Below, piece by piece: positions 25,652 through 34,243 of a DNA stretch of 64,000 nt; position 1 is the stretch's first letter, and each line of letters opens with the position of its first letter. The DNA lies in contig JBGTIH010000062.1 of NCBI GenBank assembly GCA_041745765.1, forward strand, positions 1-64,000, written 5' to 3'. This stretch comes from JAHCHG01 sp041745765 (lineage in GTDB: Bacteria; Acidobacteriota; Blastocatellia; Pyrinomonadales; Pyrinomonadaceae). A program made the position numbers and the translations under genes. The notes beneath the pieces were generated by a model. That model was not told the origin of the DNA, made no database searches, and worked only from the letters and a program-made list of their open reading frames with translations.

Positions 25652-27211
25652 TCAAATCTCGACTTCGTCAATCTGCGCCTTTTGCAGTTTGCCCGAATAA
25701 TCTATGTAGAGCGATTTCCATTCTGTGAAAATATCGAGAACCTGCGTTCCGGCTTCGCGGTGTCCGTTGCCTGTTCCCTTTGTGCCGCCGAAAGGCAGAT
25801 GAACTTCCGCGCCGATGGTTGCCGAATTGACGTAGCAGATTCCGGTGTAGAGTTCCTGCATCGCGTAGAATGATTGATTGACGTCCTGTGTGTAGATTGC
25901 CGAACTCAAGCCGTATTTCACGTCGTTGACAATATCTATCGCTTCGTCGAGAGTTTCAAATTGGATAACGACCGTGACAGGTCCGAAAATTTCTTCCTGC
26001 GCGATGCGGTCGTTGCGTTTGACGTTGGTGAAAACGGTCGGTTCGATAAAAAAGCCGTTTTTGTAAATGCCTTTGGTCAGACGGTTTCCACCGCACGCCA
26101 AAGTTGCTTTGTCTTCTGTTTTGCCGATTTCGATATAATTTAAAATCTTGTCCATCGCGGCTTCGTTAATTACCGGACCGACTTCCGTTTTCTCGTCCAA
26201 ACCGTTGCCGACGCGCAATTTCTTCGCTTTTTCGACCAGTTTTTCGCAGAATTTTTTATAAACTTTTTTGTGAACGACTAATCTTGAGGAAGCCGTGCAA
26301 CGCTGTCCGCTCGTGCCGAACGCGCCCCACAGCGAGCCTTCGACGGCGTTGTCAATATCGGCATCGTCCATCACGATGATCGCGTTTTTGCCGCCCATTT
26401 CGAGTGACACGATCTTGTTGTCGCGCGCGCATTGTTCGGCGATAATTCTGCCTACATCGGTCGAACCTGTGAACGAAATCAAACGCACATCTTCGTGTTT
26501 AACCAACGCTTCGCCGGATTCGGCAAAACCGTTGACGACGTTAATCACGCCCGCCGGAATTCCGGCTTCTTCGCACGCTTTGACTAAATTTATCGTCGAA
26601 AGGGGAACGTCTTCGCCCGATTTAATGACAACCGTATTGCCGCAAACGAGCGCGGGAATCAATTTCCAGCTCGGAATCGCCATCGGAAAATTAAACGGCG
26701 TGATCAAACCGCAGATGCCGACGGGCTGGCGCACACACATCGCAAATTTGTTCGGCATTTCCGCCGGAGTCGTAAAACCGTGCAGTCGTCTGCCTTCGCC
26801 CGCCGTGTAATATGTACAATCAATCGCTTCCTGCACGTCGCCGCCTGCTTCCTTTAAAACCTTGCCCATCTCGCGCGTCATATCGCGGGTAAATTGCTCT
26901 TTATTTTTTTCGAGAATTTGCGCCAGACGAAATAAAATTTCCGCACGTTTCGGCGCGGGCGTTCTGCGCCAGCGCGTTGCCGCATTTTTTGCCGCTTCGA
27001 CCGCCTTGTCAACATCTTCGGCATTCGAAGCCGGAAAACGCCCGATGATGTCGGTCGTGTCTGCCGGATTGACGTTATCAAACCATTCGCCCGAAGAAGA
27101 TTTTACCCATTCGCCGCCGATATAATTATGATAAGTCGCGATTTTTGTTTTAGTTGTTTTTGTCGTTTTCGATTTTTTCGTTGTTTTTTTCGCTTCTTTT
27201 GCTTTTGCCAT
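25652..27211 (-). CDS. NAD(P)-dependent aldehyde dehydrogenase
   Basis: 519-residue ALDH superfamily enzyme. The general-base Glu is in SLEMGGKN (E271) and the nucleophile in SGQRCTASS (C305). The cofactor-binding TPFNFP and FTGSTDVG motifs are intact, and the C-terminus has EVHLPFGGTKGTGNG. The first ~24 residues are a Lys/Thr/Ala-rich extension (KAKEAKKTTKKSKTTK) not part of the fold. Its oxidation substrate is uncertain; the sequence would fit semialdehydes such as aminoadipate or succinate semialdehyde. Monocistronic; a heptameric hairpin array separates it from htrA upstream. Confidence 0.92.
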   Translation of the reverse strand: MAKAKEAKKTTKKSKTTKTTKTKIATYHNYIGGEWVKSSSGEWFDNVNPADTTDIIGRFPASNAEDVDKAVEAAKNAATRWRRTPAPKRAEILFRLAQILEKNKEQFTRDMTREMGKVLKEAGGDVQEAIDCTYYTAGEGRRLHGFTTPAEMPNKFAMCVRQPVGICGLITPFNFPMAIPSWKLIPALVCGNTVVIKSGEDVPLSTINLVKACEEAGIPAGVINVVNGFAESGEALVKHEDVRLISFTGSTDVGRIIAEQCARDNKIVSLEMGGKNAIIVMDDADIDNAVEGSLWGAFGTSGQRCTASSRLVVHKKVYKKFCEKLVEKAKKLRVGNGLDEKTEVGPVINEAAMDKILNYIEIGKTEDKATLACGGNRLTKGIYKNGFFIEPTVFTNVKRNDRIAQEEIFGPVTVVIQFETLDEAIDIVNDVKYGLSSAIYTQDVNQSFYAMQELYTGICYVNSATIGAEVHLPFGGTKGTGNGHREAGTQVLDIFTEWKSLYIDYSGKLQKAQIDEVEI

Positions 27212-27224
27212 ATTTAAAAAAATT

Positions 27225-27315
27225 AAGTTTCAAATTTCAAGTTACGAGTTCCAAGTTAAAAAATTACTTGGAACTCGTAACTTGAAACTTGGAACTTTGA
27301 ACTTTGAACTGTTAA
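27225..27315. repeat. heptameric mirrored array
   Basis: Thirteen 7-base units (aagtttc, aaatttc, aagttac, gagttcc, then after the turn cttggaa, ctcgtaa, cttgaaa, ctttgaa). The two halves are inverted, with AAGTTACGAGTTCCAAGT perfectly complementary to the other side. It ends 1 base before the htrA stop and probably acts as its terminator. Confidence 0.9.
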
Positions 27316-27316
27316 A

Positions 27317-28867
27317 TTATTGAACCGTAAATTGAACCACGCTCATCTGCGTATTCCGGCGCAAGCGGTCATAGCTTACAATATGCAAAACGACCGCATC
27401 GCCTTTTTTCAGATTATTGACATAATCGTTAAAACTCTTCAGATCCGTAACCGGCTGGCGGTTAATTCTTTGAATCAAATCACCTTCGTTCAACGCGTCG
27501 CCGCCGGTCGAACTTTTGACATCGGCAATAAAACTCGCCGGATTGATGCTTTTGACGATCAAACCTTTTTCGCCTTCGAGCCTATAAATCTTTGCGACAT
27601 CGAGCGTTAGTTCGGTCAAAGTCAGACCGAACGGCTGCTGCGCTTTAATATTTTTATCAATCGGCAGTTTGCGTGGTTCTTCTGTGTCAATCACGCGGTT
27701 ATTTGAAGGACGCTCGGCAAGTGTGATCGAAGTTGTTTTGCGTTCGAGTCTTGTTCCGACTTCGCGCAGATACGTAACATTTACAGTTTGATCGGGCGCG
27801 GTTGAGGCAACTTTTTGAATCAAATCCTGAGCATTTTCCACCTTTTGCCCGTTAAATTCCAGAATCACGTCATTTGCCAGCAAACCGGCATTTGCCGCCG
27901 CGCTCTTTTTTTCCCGCACTTCGGTAATGATCGCGCCTTTGGCTTCCGGCAGATCATAAACTTTGGCGAATTCGTTTTTTACCGAATCGAGCAAAACGCC
28001 GAGATAGCCGCGCCGGACTTTGCCGTTTTGGAGAATCTGCCGATAAACATTTTCCGCTTCATTTGACGGCAGAGCAAAACCGATACCATTGTAATCGCCC
28101 GTCGAAGTGGCGATCTGCGAATTAACGCCGATGACTTCGCCCTGCATATTAACAAGCGGTCCGCCCGAATTTCCGCGATTGATTGCTGCGTCGGTTTGAA
28201 TAAATTTTTGAAACGCATTGCCGGAAGGAGTTTCTCTCTGCGTCTGCGAAATAATGCCGGCTGTTACGGTTTTTGCCAGACCGAACGGCGAACCGATTGC
28301 CAGAACCCAATCGCCGACCTGCGCTCTGTCCGAATTTCCCAATCTGATCGAAGGCAGATCGCGCCCCGTTTCGATTTTCAAAACCGCCAGATCGGTTTCC
28401 TCGTCCGTGCCGATAACTCTCGCCACATATTCTTCGCCCGAAGAAAGCTTGACGGTGATCCGCACCGCTTCTTCGATAACGTGATAATTCGTTAAAATAT
28501 AGCCGCTTTTATCAACGATAAATCCGCTTCCGACGGCACTCGCCGGACGGCGCGGAAGTTGTCTTTTAAAGAATTCCAGAATATCGTCCGAATCGCCCGC
28601 CGATTCATCGCCTTTTAATTTTACTTCGGGGATTTTTCCTTTGGTATCAATGCTGACTACTGCCGATTCGACGCGTCTTGAAACCTCGGCAAATGATGCG
28701 GAAAGTTTTTCAGGAGTAATTGAGGCTTCTGCTCCGACATTTTCGATTTGAGCAAACACCTGTCCGGAATTGCCGCTTAAAGCAGCGACCGCAAAAATCA
28801 AACCGGCAACCCAGAAACGGATTTTTCCGGCGATGATTCCATTTGAATTATTTTTATAATTTAACAT
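27317..28867 (-). CDS. HtrA/DegP-type serine protease with two PDZ domains
   Basis: Periplasmic protease/chaperone of 516 residues. Signal/anchor helix about 17-40, trypsin-like domain with His129 (NYHVIE), Asp159 (EETDLAVLKI) and Ser234 (GNSGGPL), then PDZ1 (about 285-375, RRGYLGVLLDSV onward) and PDZ2 (about 415-505, ending in RINRQPVTDLKSFNDYV). All catalytic residues are present, so it should be active in degrading misfolded envelope proteins. Start ATG 28867 with AGGAG about 8 bases upstream (28876-28881 on the reverse strand). Confidence 0.95.
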   Translation of the reverse strand: MLNYKNNSNGIIAGKIRFWVAGLIFAVAALSGNSGQVFAQIENVGAEASITPEKLSASFAEVSRRVESAVVSIDTKGKIPEVKLKGDESAGDSDDILEFFKRQLPRRPASAVGSGFIVDKSGYILTNYHVIEEAVRITVKLSSGEEYVARVIGTDEETDLAVLKIETGRDLPSIRLGNSDRAQVGDWVLAIGSPFGLAKTVTAGIISQTQRETPSGNAFQKFIQTDAAINRGNSGGPLVNMQGEVIGVNSQIATSTGDYNGIGFALPSNEAENVYRQILQNGKVRRGYLGVLLDSVKNEFAKVYDLPEAKGAIITEVREKKSAAANAGLLANDVILEFNGQKVENAQDLIQKVASTAPDQTVNVTYLREVGTRLERKTTSITLAERPSNNRVIDTEEPRKLPIDKNIKAQQPFGLTLTELTLDVAKIYRLEGEKGLIVKSINPASFIADVKSSTGGDALNEGDLIQRINRQPVTDLKSFNDYVNNLKKGDAVVLHIVSYDRLRRNTQMSVVQFTVQ

Positions 28868-28997
28868 AGCTTATTCTCCTTAAAATTCAAGATTTCCGCC
28901 CTCGATACGCAGATTTACAAAGTATAAATTTATCACGGGCAAGCGAGCAAGTAAATTTTCAGATACCTTTAATAATATAGAGATAATACGGGCTTTT

Positions 28998-29957
28998 TCA
29001 AATATTTTTTAATAAAACTTTCATTACGCCCTTTTGCGCCGCCTTTTCCAACGCGCTTACGCCTTCGTTTAAACCGAATTCCGCGCTGATCAGATTTTCA
29101 ACCTCGACTTCCCTTTTTTGCAGAAGTTCCAAAGCCGCGCCGAACTTGCCGCAGCGCGAACCGATGATCGAAATCTCATCTACGACGACGCGCCACATTT
29201 CCAAATTTGTCTTGCCCTGAAAGGTTGATTTCAGAACGAGTTTTCCGCGCGGTTTTAACAAATCAAGAGCCAGACCGAAACCTGATTCCGAACCGCTCGC
29301 TTCGACAACGACATCGAAATCACGCGCCAATTTTTCGGCATCTTCAAGCAAAACGCCCTCGATATTACGTTTTAAAACCAGATCGAGTTTCTCTTTGTGC
29401 TTGCCGATCAAAACGGTCTTCCGGCTTTTCAGCGCAAGACTCTGAGCGCAGAGATTTCCCAATTTTCCGTCGCCGATCACGGCAACGCGGGTTTCCGGCA
29501 AAATTTCAACCTGTTCGGTGATTCCGAAAGCCGCCGCCAGCGGTTCCGTAAAAACGGCTTGCACGTCTGAAACGCCAGGCGGAACTTCCAGAAGATTGCG
29601 CGCCGGCAAACTTAAAAATTCGGCGTGTGCGCCGTCGCGTCCGACGATTCCTAAAACTGTTCGATTCGGACAATGGCGCGAATCGTTGCCTCTGCATTTT
29701 TCACAAACTCCGCAGCCCGCGTTTATTTCGCCGACAACTCTTTTTCCAACAAGGTGTTGCGCATCGCCCGCCTTTTCGACAATGCCGACGAATTCGTGTC
29801 CGATTGTGCCTTCAAAACCCGCGTAACCGCGTACGATTTCCAGATCGGTGTTGCAAATTCCCGACATTAAAACGCGAATAATTGCTTCCGATTCTTTTTC
29901 CGGCTTGGGAATTTCAGCTAAACTCAGTTTTTTGTTTTCAAATGTTAAGGCTTTCAT
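28998..29957 (-). CDS. zinc-dependent alcohol dehydrogenase-like (MDR)
   Basis: 319-residue medium-chain dehydrogenase. Catalytic zinc ligands are Cys35 (GICNTD) and His54-Glu55 (GHEF). The structural zinc lobe has four Cys (82, 85, 88, 96 in GCGVCEKC and RHC). The Rossmann glycine pattern VIGDGKLG follows. It belongs to the sorbitol/threonine dehydrogenase-like branch; substrate unknown. It is shorter than many MDRs (~340-350) but no motif is missing. The neighbouring gene is separated by a heptameric hairpin. Confidence 0.9.
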   Translation of the reverse strand: MKALTFENKKLSLAEIPKPEKESEAIIRVLMSGICNTDLEIVRGYAGFEGTIGHEFVGIVEKAGDAQHLVGKRVVGEINAGCGVCEKCRGNDSRHCPNRTVLGIVGRDGAHAEFLSLPARNLLEVPPGVSDVQAVFTEPLAAAFGITEQVEILPETRVAVIGDGKLGNLCAQSLALKSRKTVLIGKHKEKLDLVLKRNIEGVLLEDAEKLARDFDVVVEASGSESGFGLALDLLKPRGKLVLKSTFQGKTNLEMWRVVVDEISIIGSRCGKFGAALELLQKREVEVENLISAEFGLNEGVSALEKAAQKGVMKVLLKNI

Positions 29958-30005
29958 AAATTATTTATTAGTGATGTTTCAGAATTTAAGCAAAGGAAAA
30001 ATACT

Positions 30006-30098
30006 TTCGGAATAAGTGAAAAGTGAAAGGTAAATAGTGATAGATGATTCTTCGATAAAACCTATCATTTATCACTTATCACCTTTTACTTATTCCGA
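30006..30098. repeat. heptameric mirrored array
   Basis: Thirteen units in constant 7-base phase, from aataagt, gaaaagt, gaaaggt, aaatagt, gatagat to atttatc, acttatc, acctttt, acttatt. The arms are inverted (CGGAATAAGT against ACTTATTCCG). Lies between the MDR gene and the zinc-ribbon gene. Confidence 0.88.
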
Positions 30099-30137
30099 AA
30101 TGTAAAAGCCTAAAAAACTTCGTTCCGCATAAATCCT

Positions 30138-31109
30138 TTATTTAACGAAATAAACCTTCAGATCGCGTTCGCTCGTGATTTTCCATCCGGCGCCCGTATT
30201 TCGGAGTTTTAACTGCGTCTGAACCTTACCTTCCGAAGTTTTCTCGAAATTCTGAAAAACCCACGCTTTATCAAAAACGGCGGTTGCCGTTTCGCCCGTT
30301 TTGTCGGGCGTAATGCTTAGATTGCTGAAATTCATTTTTATCGAATCATACTGCGTAAAGGCTTTCTGCTTATCGTTTCGGACAAAACTTTTGGCGGCGT
30401 TTTTCTTATTGTAATAATCGAGATTTTCGTCATAGCTTTCCATATAAGCATTTAAGTTGCGCGATTCCGCCAGAGATTTCCACGAATAAATCCGGTCGGA
30501 AACCTGTTTTTTAACTTCTTCCGCATCGAAATTCGGCGGCGGAGTTGCGGTTTTAACAGGCATTTGCGCGGCGTTGGAATCTTTTTTGGTCGGCGCGGGA
30601 GTCGGCGAATCTTTTTCGGCATCATCATCTTTTGAGATTATTTTTTCATCGCTGTTTGGTTTAGTATTCGTGTTTGCGGCGATTTCATTTCGATCTTTCG
30701 AGAAATAAAACCACCACGCGCCGATTCCGGCAACGCCGAAAAGAATGAGCATAACGAGCGCGGTCGTTAAAACCGCGACTAAAGCATTCGATTTCTGCGG
30801 CGGCATGGGCGACGCGGGATATGAAGCAATCTGTGTTTCGCGGCTTTTTTCCCAATTTTCGGCGGACGATTCCGGCACGTTAACCCGCATTTGACGGGCA
30901 TCTTTGTTAGTCGTAAAACGATTGGTCGGCTCGTTTGCAAAAAACTGTTCGGTTACTTCGTCTTCTGTCGTTTGTCCGCTTTGCCCGAAAGCGAGCGTCG
31001 GCGTTTCTGTGTGTGAATCTGCGCTCCCGACCAACGACGTTCCATCCTGCAGACAGAATTTCAGCGTGTCATCGGCATAACTCGAACGGCACTTCGGACA
31101 ATGTTTCAT
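30138..31109 (-). CDS. zinc-ribbon membrane protein with NTF2-like C-terminal domain
   Basis: 323 residues. The N-terminal half-ribbon has CPKC (4-7) and FCLQDG (Cys19). A disordered linker follows, then one transmembrane helix (about 108-132, ALVAVLTTALVMLILF), a Lys/Pro/Thr linker, and a C-terminal alpha+beta domain (about 205-320) with the W-x-x-x-A-E-S-R-N-L-N-A-Y-M-E-S-Y pattern seen in NTF2-like/Cds6 domains. The architecture (cytoplasmic zinc ribbon, one helix, periplasmic NTF2-like domain) is common in Blastocatellia. Role unknown; perhaps envelope sensing. Confidence 0.75.
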   Translation of the reverse strand: MKHCPKCRSSYADDTLKFCLQDGTSLVGSADSHTETPTLAFGQSGQTTEDEVTEQFFANEPTNRFTTNKDARQMRVNVPESSAENWEKSRETQIASYPASPMPPQKSNALVAVLTTALVMLILFGVAGIGAWWFYFSKDRNEIAANTNTKPNSDEKIISKDDDAEKDSPTPAPTKKDSNAAQMPVKTATPPPNFDAEEVKKQVSDRIYSWKSLAESRNLNAYMESYDENLDYYNKKNAAKSFVRNDKQKAFTQYDSIKMNFSNLSITPDKTGETATAVFDKAWVFQNFEKTSEGKVQTQLKLRNTGAGWKITSERDLKVYFVK

Positions 31110-31274
31110 AGTTTTATTTCCCGCATTTTTGCTTATCCGTAAATTAAAAATCCCAGTCCGGCGGCGGAGCAGTAATTATAACTATAAACCTACATAAATT
31201 CGTTTCCAAATTTACTTTTACCGAAACACTATTTATACTTTTAAAATATTTTGCACAAATCAGGAATAAAAAAA

Positions 31275-31925
31275 ATGTTGAAAATTAAAAATTATCGAAA
31301 AATATTATTTGCGCTTTTAATACTGGCTCTTCCGTCACTGCTGATTTCCTGCACCGAGGCGGAAACGAAGGTCGAACCCGGAAACGCCGCATCGCCGACC
31401 GAAGCCTACAAAATGCTCTACACGGCGGTAAAAAGCAAAGACACCGAAAAGATCAAACAAATGATGTCGAAAGGAACAGTCGCTTTTGCCGACGGCGTTT
31501 CAAAACAGCAAAACAAAGAGATCGGAGAGATTTTCGCCAACGGTTTTACGGCAACCACTTTTGCCGAAACGATGCCGGAAATCCGCGACGAACGCATCAA
31601 TAACAATTACGGCAAGGTCGAAGTTTTTAATCAAAAAGACAATCGCTGGGAAGATCTGCCGTTTATCAATGAAGACGGCGGCTGGAAACTTGCCGTCGGG
31701 GATATTTTTGCCGGAACATTTCAAGACCCCGGAAAATCGGCGGCGCAAATTCAGGCTGATGCCGCCAATGTCAATAAAATGATTCCACTGTCGCCTGATA
31801 TTGACGGAAACTTTTCAAGCGGCGATCCGACGATGAATGCCAATACGAATATGAAAACAAATGCTAATACGTCAAACGTCAACACCGCGCAGGTCAAACC
31901 CGAAGATCAAAACGAAAAGAAATAA
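31275..31925 (+). CDS. lipoprotein of unknown function
   Basis: 216 residues with a lipobox LLIS-C at Cys26 following a basic/hydrophobic signal sequence, so it is expected to be a lipidated envelope protein. Residues about 38-165 form a compact alpha+beta region (SPTEAYKMLYTAVKSKDTEKI resembles DUF4878/NTF2-like starts), and the tail is Asn/Thr/Met-rich low complexity (NANTNMKTNANTSNVNT). Start ATG 31275 is preferred over upstream TTG 31251 because AGGA sits 9 bases before it. Stop overlaps the ATG of the following interrupted gene. Confidence 0.8.
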   Translation: MLKIKNYRKILFALLILALPSLLISCTEAETKVEPGNAASPTEAYKMLYTAVKSKDTEKIKQMMSKGTVAFADGVSKQQNKEIGEIFANGFTATTFAETMPEIRDERINNNYGKVEVFNQKDNRWEDLPFINEDGGWKLAVGDIFAGTFQDPGKSAAQIQADAANVNKMIPLSPDIDGNFSSGDPTMNANTNMKTNANTSNVNTAQVKPEDQNEKK

Positions 31926-32266
31926 TGATTACGGAAAATCTGATTCGTGATATTTTATCGCAATACGCAAAACACGGCTAGAATCTAAGCCGTGTTTTGC
32001 TTTTACCGGAAACCGCAAAAAAACTTTCCGACTCGCTTGACGCGCTTTTCGGCGATGCCGAGATTGTTTCAAGCGGTGTAAACGCGGCGTGGTTTTCGCG
32101 TCCTTCAAAGAAAAATCGAGTGGCGTGGGAGCTTCGCCACCTAAGCGAGAATCCATTTGCGCTTTTTGAAACTTTCGATGAAAATGACGATAAAGATTTT
32201 ATCAAAGAATCTTTAAACGAAATGGAAACCCGTTTGCAAGATCGCACATCAAAGCACAAGAATTGA
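31925..32266 (+). pseudogene. hypothetical gene interrupted by in-frame TAG
   Basis: ATG 31925 overlaps the lipoprotein stop (TAATG). The frame reads MITENLIRDILSQYAKHG, then TAG 31979-31981, then NLSRVLLPETAKKL and continues to the natural stop at 32264-32266 (113 codons). The context KHG-x-NL suggests an original Trp (TGG to TAG), by analogy to similar short acidobacterial proteins I recall with KHGW. A 13-bp hairpin followed by TTTT (31967-32004) covers the stop. Downstream restart would be TTG 31997 (89 residues). No characterised domain. Alternatives: sequencing error, or a reduced gene whose head now acts as terminator for the lipoprotein. Confidence 0.6.
31967..32004 (+). terminator. 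intrinsic terminator-like hairpin within the interrupted gene
   Basis: GCAAAACACGGCT is perfectly complementary to AGCCGTGTTTTGC across an 8-base loop and is followed by TTTT. It lies 42 bases past the lipoprotein stop, so it probably ends that transcript, yet it is inside codons 15-26 of the next frame. Confidence 0.75.
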
Positions 32267-32315
32267 GTCGGCAATTTACAATTTCAGTAAATTGTTGCAA
32301 ACTATCCATATTGAA

Positions 32316-32930
32316 ATGATGATTAAAGATTTCGGTGCGCGGGTTATAAGTGTTTGGGAAGGCTTGCGACCGATGACACAAAAAATGTTGGTCGGTGCGT
32401 TACAAACGAGCTTTGAAAAAACCAACCCACCAACCCAAAAATTCTCTTACGACACCCACGCCGATTGGGAACTTAGCCGTTTGCTTTCTGCGCTCGATGA
32501 ACAGACAAACGATGAAGAAATCAAGAAAGACGCGGAAAATTTAAGGGAAATAAAACAATTAGCCGACACGTGCGCCAGGGTTTTGCAGGCGCAAACCGAA
32601 TCTGCCGAAGTTTATATCCAGCTCGTCAAACGCGCGATTTCCCGCAGCGATTATGATTTAATTGACCGCTTGGGCGATATTCTCGTGCAAAGATTTTCAA
32701 TCGGCGAAATTGCGGAAATCATCCGGCAAACAAAATCGCCGCACATCTGCGCGATCGCTTACGAAACGCTTGCCTTAAAACCCGTCCAGATGCTTCTGCC
32801 GCTGCTCGATGATCCGATTTATTTTGAAATCGGACGAACCTCCATCGAACAGCAAGCGTATGAATTCGACAATATGGAAGCCCAGCGCGTGATTGCCGAA
32901 TTGGAATCGGATGATTACGATTTCGATTAA
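32316..32930 (+). CDS. hypothetical protein, alpha-helical
   Basis: About 204 residues, predominantly helical and acidic, without signal peptide or membrane segment. The middle (EIKQLADTCARVLQAQTESAEVYIQLVKRAISRSDYDLIDRL) and the end (CAIAYETLALKPVQMLLPLL) have the rhythm of HEAT/TPR-like helices, but no family is recognised. Tail is Asp/Glu-rich (ESDDYDFD). The start is uncertain: ATG 32316 or 32319, or TTG 32292; none has a good ribosome site, consistent with translation continuing from the interrupted gene upstream. Confidence 0.7.
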   Translation: MMIKDFGARVISVWEGLRPMTQKMLVGALQTSFEKTNPPTQKFSYDTHADWELSRLLSALDEQTNDEEIKKDAENLREIKQLADTCARVLQAQTESAEVYIQLVKRAISRSDYDLIDRLGDILVQRFSIGEIAEIIRQTKSPHICAIAYETLALKPVQMLLPLLDDPIYFEIGRTSIEQQAYEFDNMEAQRVIAELESDDYDFD

Positions 32931-32953
32931 CCGGAAACAAAAAAAATACGAAA

Positions 32954-33009
32954 AAATGAGAAGTGAAAAATTTTAACATTTCACTTCTCATTTCTTATTT
33001 CTCACTTAA
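32954..33009. repeat. heptameric mirrored array between convergent genes
   Basis: Eight 7-base units (aaatgag, aagtgaa, aaatttt, aacattt, cacttct, catttct, tatttct, cacttaa). GAGAAGTGAAA pairs with TTTCACTTCTC, giving a hairpin. Its end overlaps the stop codon of the M48 protease gene. Confidence 0.85.
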
Positions 33010-33998
33010 CTTCCCTGCTTTTTCATCAAATCGGCGTATTGACCGTCGTCAACCCACTTTAGAATTTCGGAAACGCGCCAGATCGGAAACGGATGCGAAA
33101 GTCCGGCATTGATAATGTCCGCCCAGAATTTATCGAGTTTTTTCTCGTCGTAATTTTTCTGAAATTCGCGAGCTTGCTCTAAAAACAGTTCATAATTTAT
33201 TTTTGAAGCGAGCGTTCCGCCGGCGAGTTTCATCATCGTTTTGCCGATCACGTGCGGGTCTTGCGTCACGAGCAGCGCGGCTCTGTCGCAGGAAAGTTCC
33301 GCCCGGCGCATCCACGCCAGAAGCGCGCCGCGCATCGAAGCCGTCAGTAATTCCTTGATCAGTCCGGCAATCGGAAGCGATGCCAGCGGAATCGTCGCCA
33401 CCGCCAAAAGCAGTTGCGCCGCCGTCAGATAAAGCACGTGTTCGGCGTGAATATGCCCGACTTCGTGCGCGATTACCGCTAAAACTTCATCTTCGTTCAA
33501 CCGTTCGAGAAGTCCCGAATGCAGAACGATAATCGGTCGGTCAACGCCGCCCGTAAAAGCATTAACAATCGGATTTTGCTGAATAAACAAATCCGGCATA
33601 TCCACGCCGAGCGTCGTGCAAGCAATCTGCAATTTAGCGTGCAGATCGGGACACTGCTTCGGCGTAACCTTGACCGCGCTCGCCATAAAAGTTACGCGAA
33701 TCGCCGATTCGCCCGTAACCTTGAGAAGTTGTTTCAAAGCCGTGTCAATTCCCGGAATCGCCCGCAGCGCGGCAAGGGCTTTACTGTCCGCCGGATGAAT
33801 ATACTCGTGTTTGCTCAGATCGGCAAACTTTTTGTGAAATTCGTTGGAAAGCGGTAATTTACAACGCCCGCATTTAGCTTCGCCGTTTACATAACCTTCT
33901 TTGACGGTATTTTTTTGACCGCAATACCGGCATCGAACAAATAAAGTTTTTTCAACTGCTGCTGATTCGCTGTTGGAATCTGTTTTTTTTCTTGCCAT
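33006..33998 (-). CDS. M48 family metalloprotease with N-terminal zinc ribbon
   Basis: 330 residues. A four-Cys zinc ribbon (CRYC at 23-26 and CGRC at 43-46) precedes the peptidase. The zinc site is HEVGH (178-182) with the downstream ligand in RRAELSCDRAA (Glu234), followed by Asp238, as in HtpX/Ste24-type gluzincins. A hydrophobic segment after the active site (about 186-215) may anchor it to the membrane. Likely membrane-protein quality control. Monocistronic and convergent with the hypothetical at 32316. The 245 bases upstream (33999-34243) hold no gene. Confidence 0.9.
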   Translation of the reverse strand: MARKKTDSNSESAAVEKTLFVRCRYCGQKNTVKEGYVNGEAKCGRCKLPLSNEFHKKFADLSKHEYIHPADSKALAALRAIPGIDTALKQLLKVTGESAIRVTFMASAVKVTPKQCPDLHAKLQIACTTLGVDMPDLFIQQNPIVNAFTGGVDRPIIVLHSGLLERLNEDEVLAVIAHEVGHIHAEHVLYLTAAQLLLAVATIPLASLPIAGLIKELLTASMRGALLAWMRRAELSCDRAALLVTQDPHVIGKTMMKLAGGTLASKINYELFLEQAREFQKNYDEKKLDKFWADIINAGLSHPFPIWRVSEILKWVDDGQYADLMKKQGS

Positions 33999-34243
33999 AG
34001 AATTTAAGTGTAATTTACAAGTCTCGGATATTTCAAATGTCTGTGGTGTTAAACGTCAGAAAAATCAATTTGTTTGTTTATTTGTGAGGCATTTGCGCAA
34101 CATTTATGAAAATTTGACTTCCGTTTTCAGTTTTTAGAGGCAATTCGCAAAAGGACGGTGGAAGAACCGAAAATCAGTCGGGCTAATTGAACGAAGCGCA
34201 AGATACGTTGGAAATTAACGTCAAGATATTTTTTACGCGAAAC

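Noticed and set aside
26295..26810. 171-codon frame opposite the aldehyde dehydrogenase
   Set aside because: Shadow of the enzyme gene; product has no domain features.
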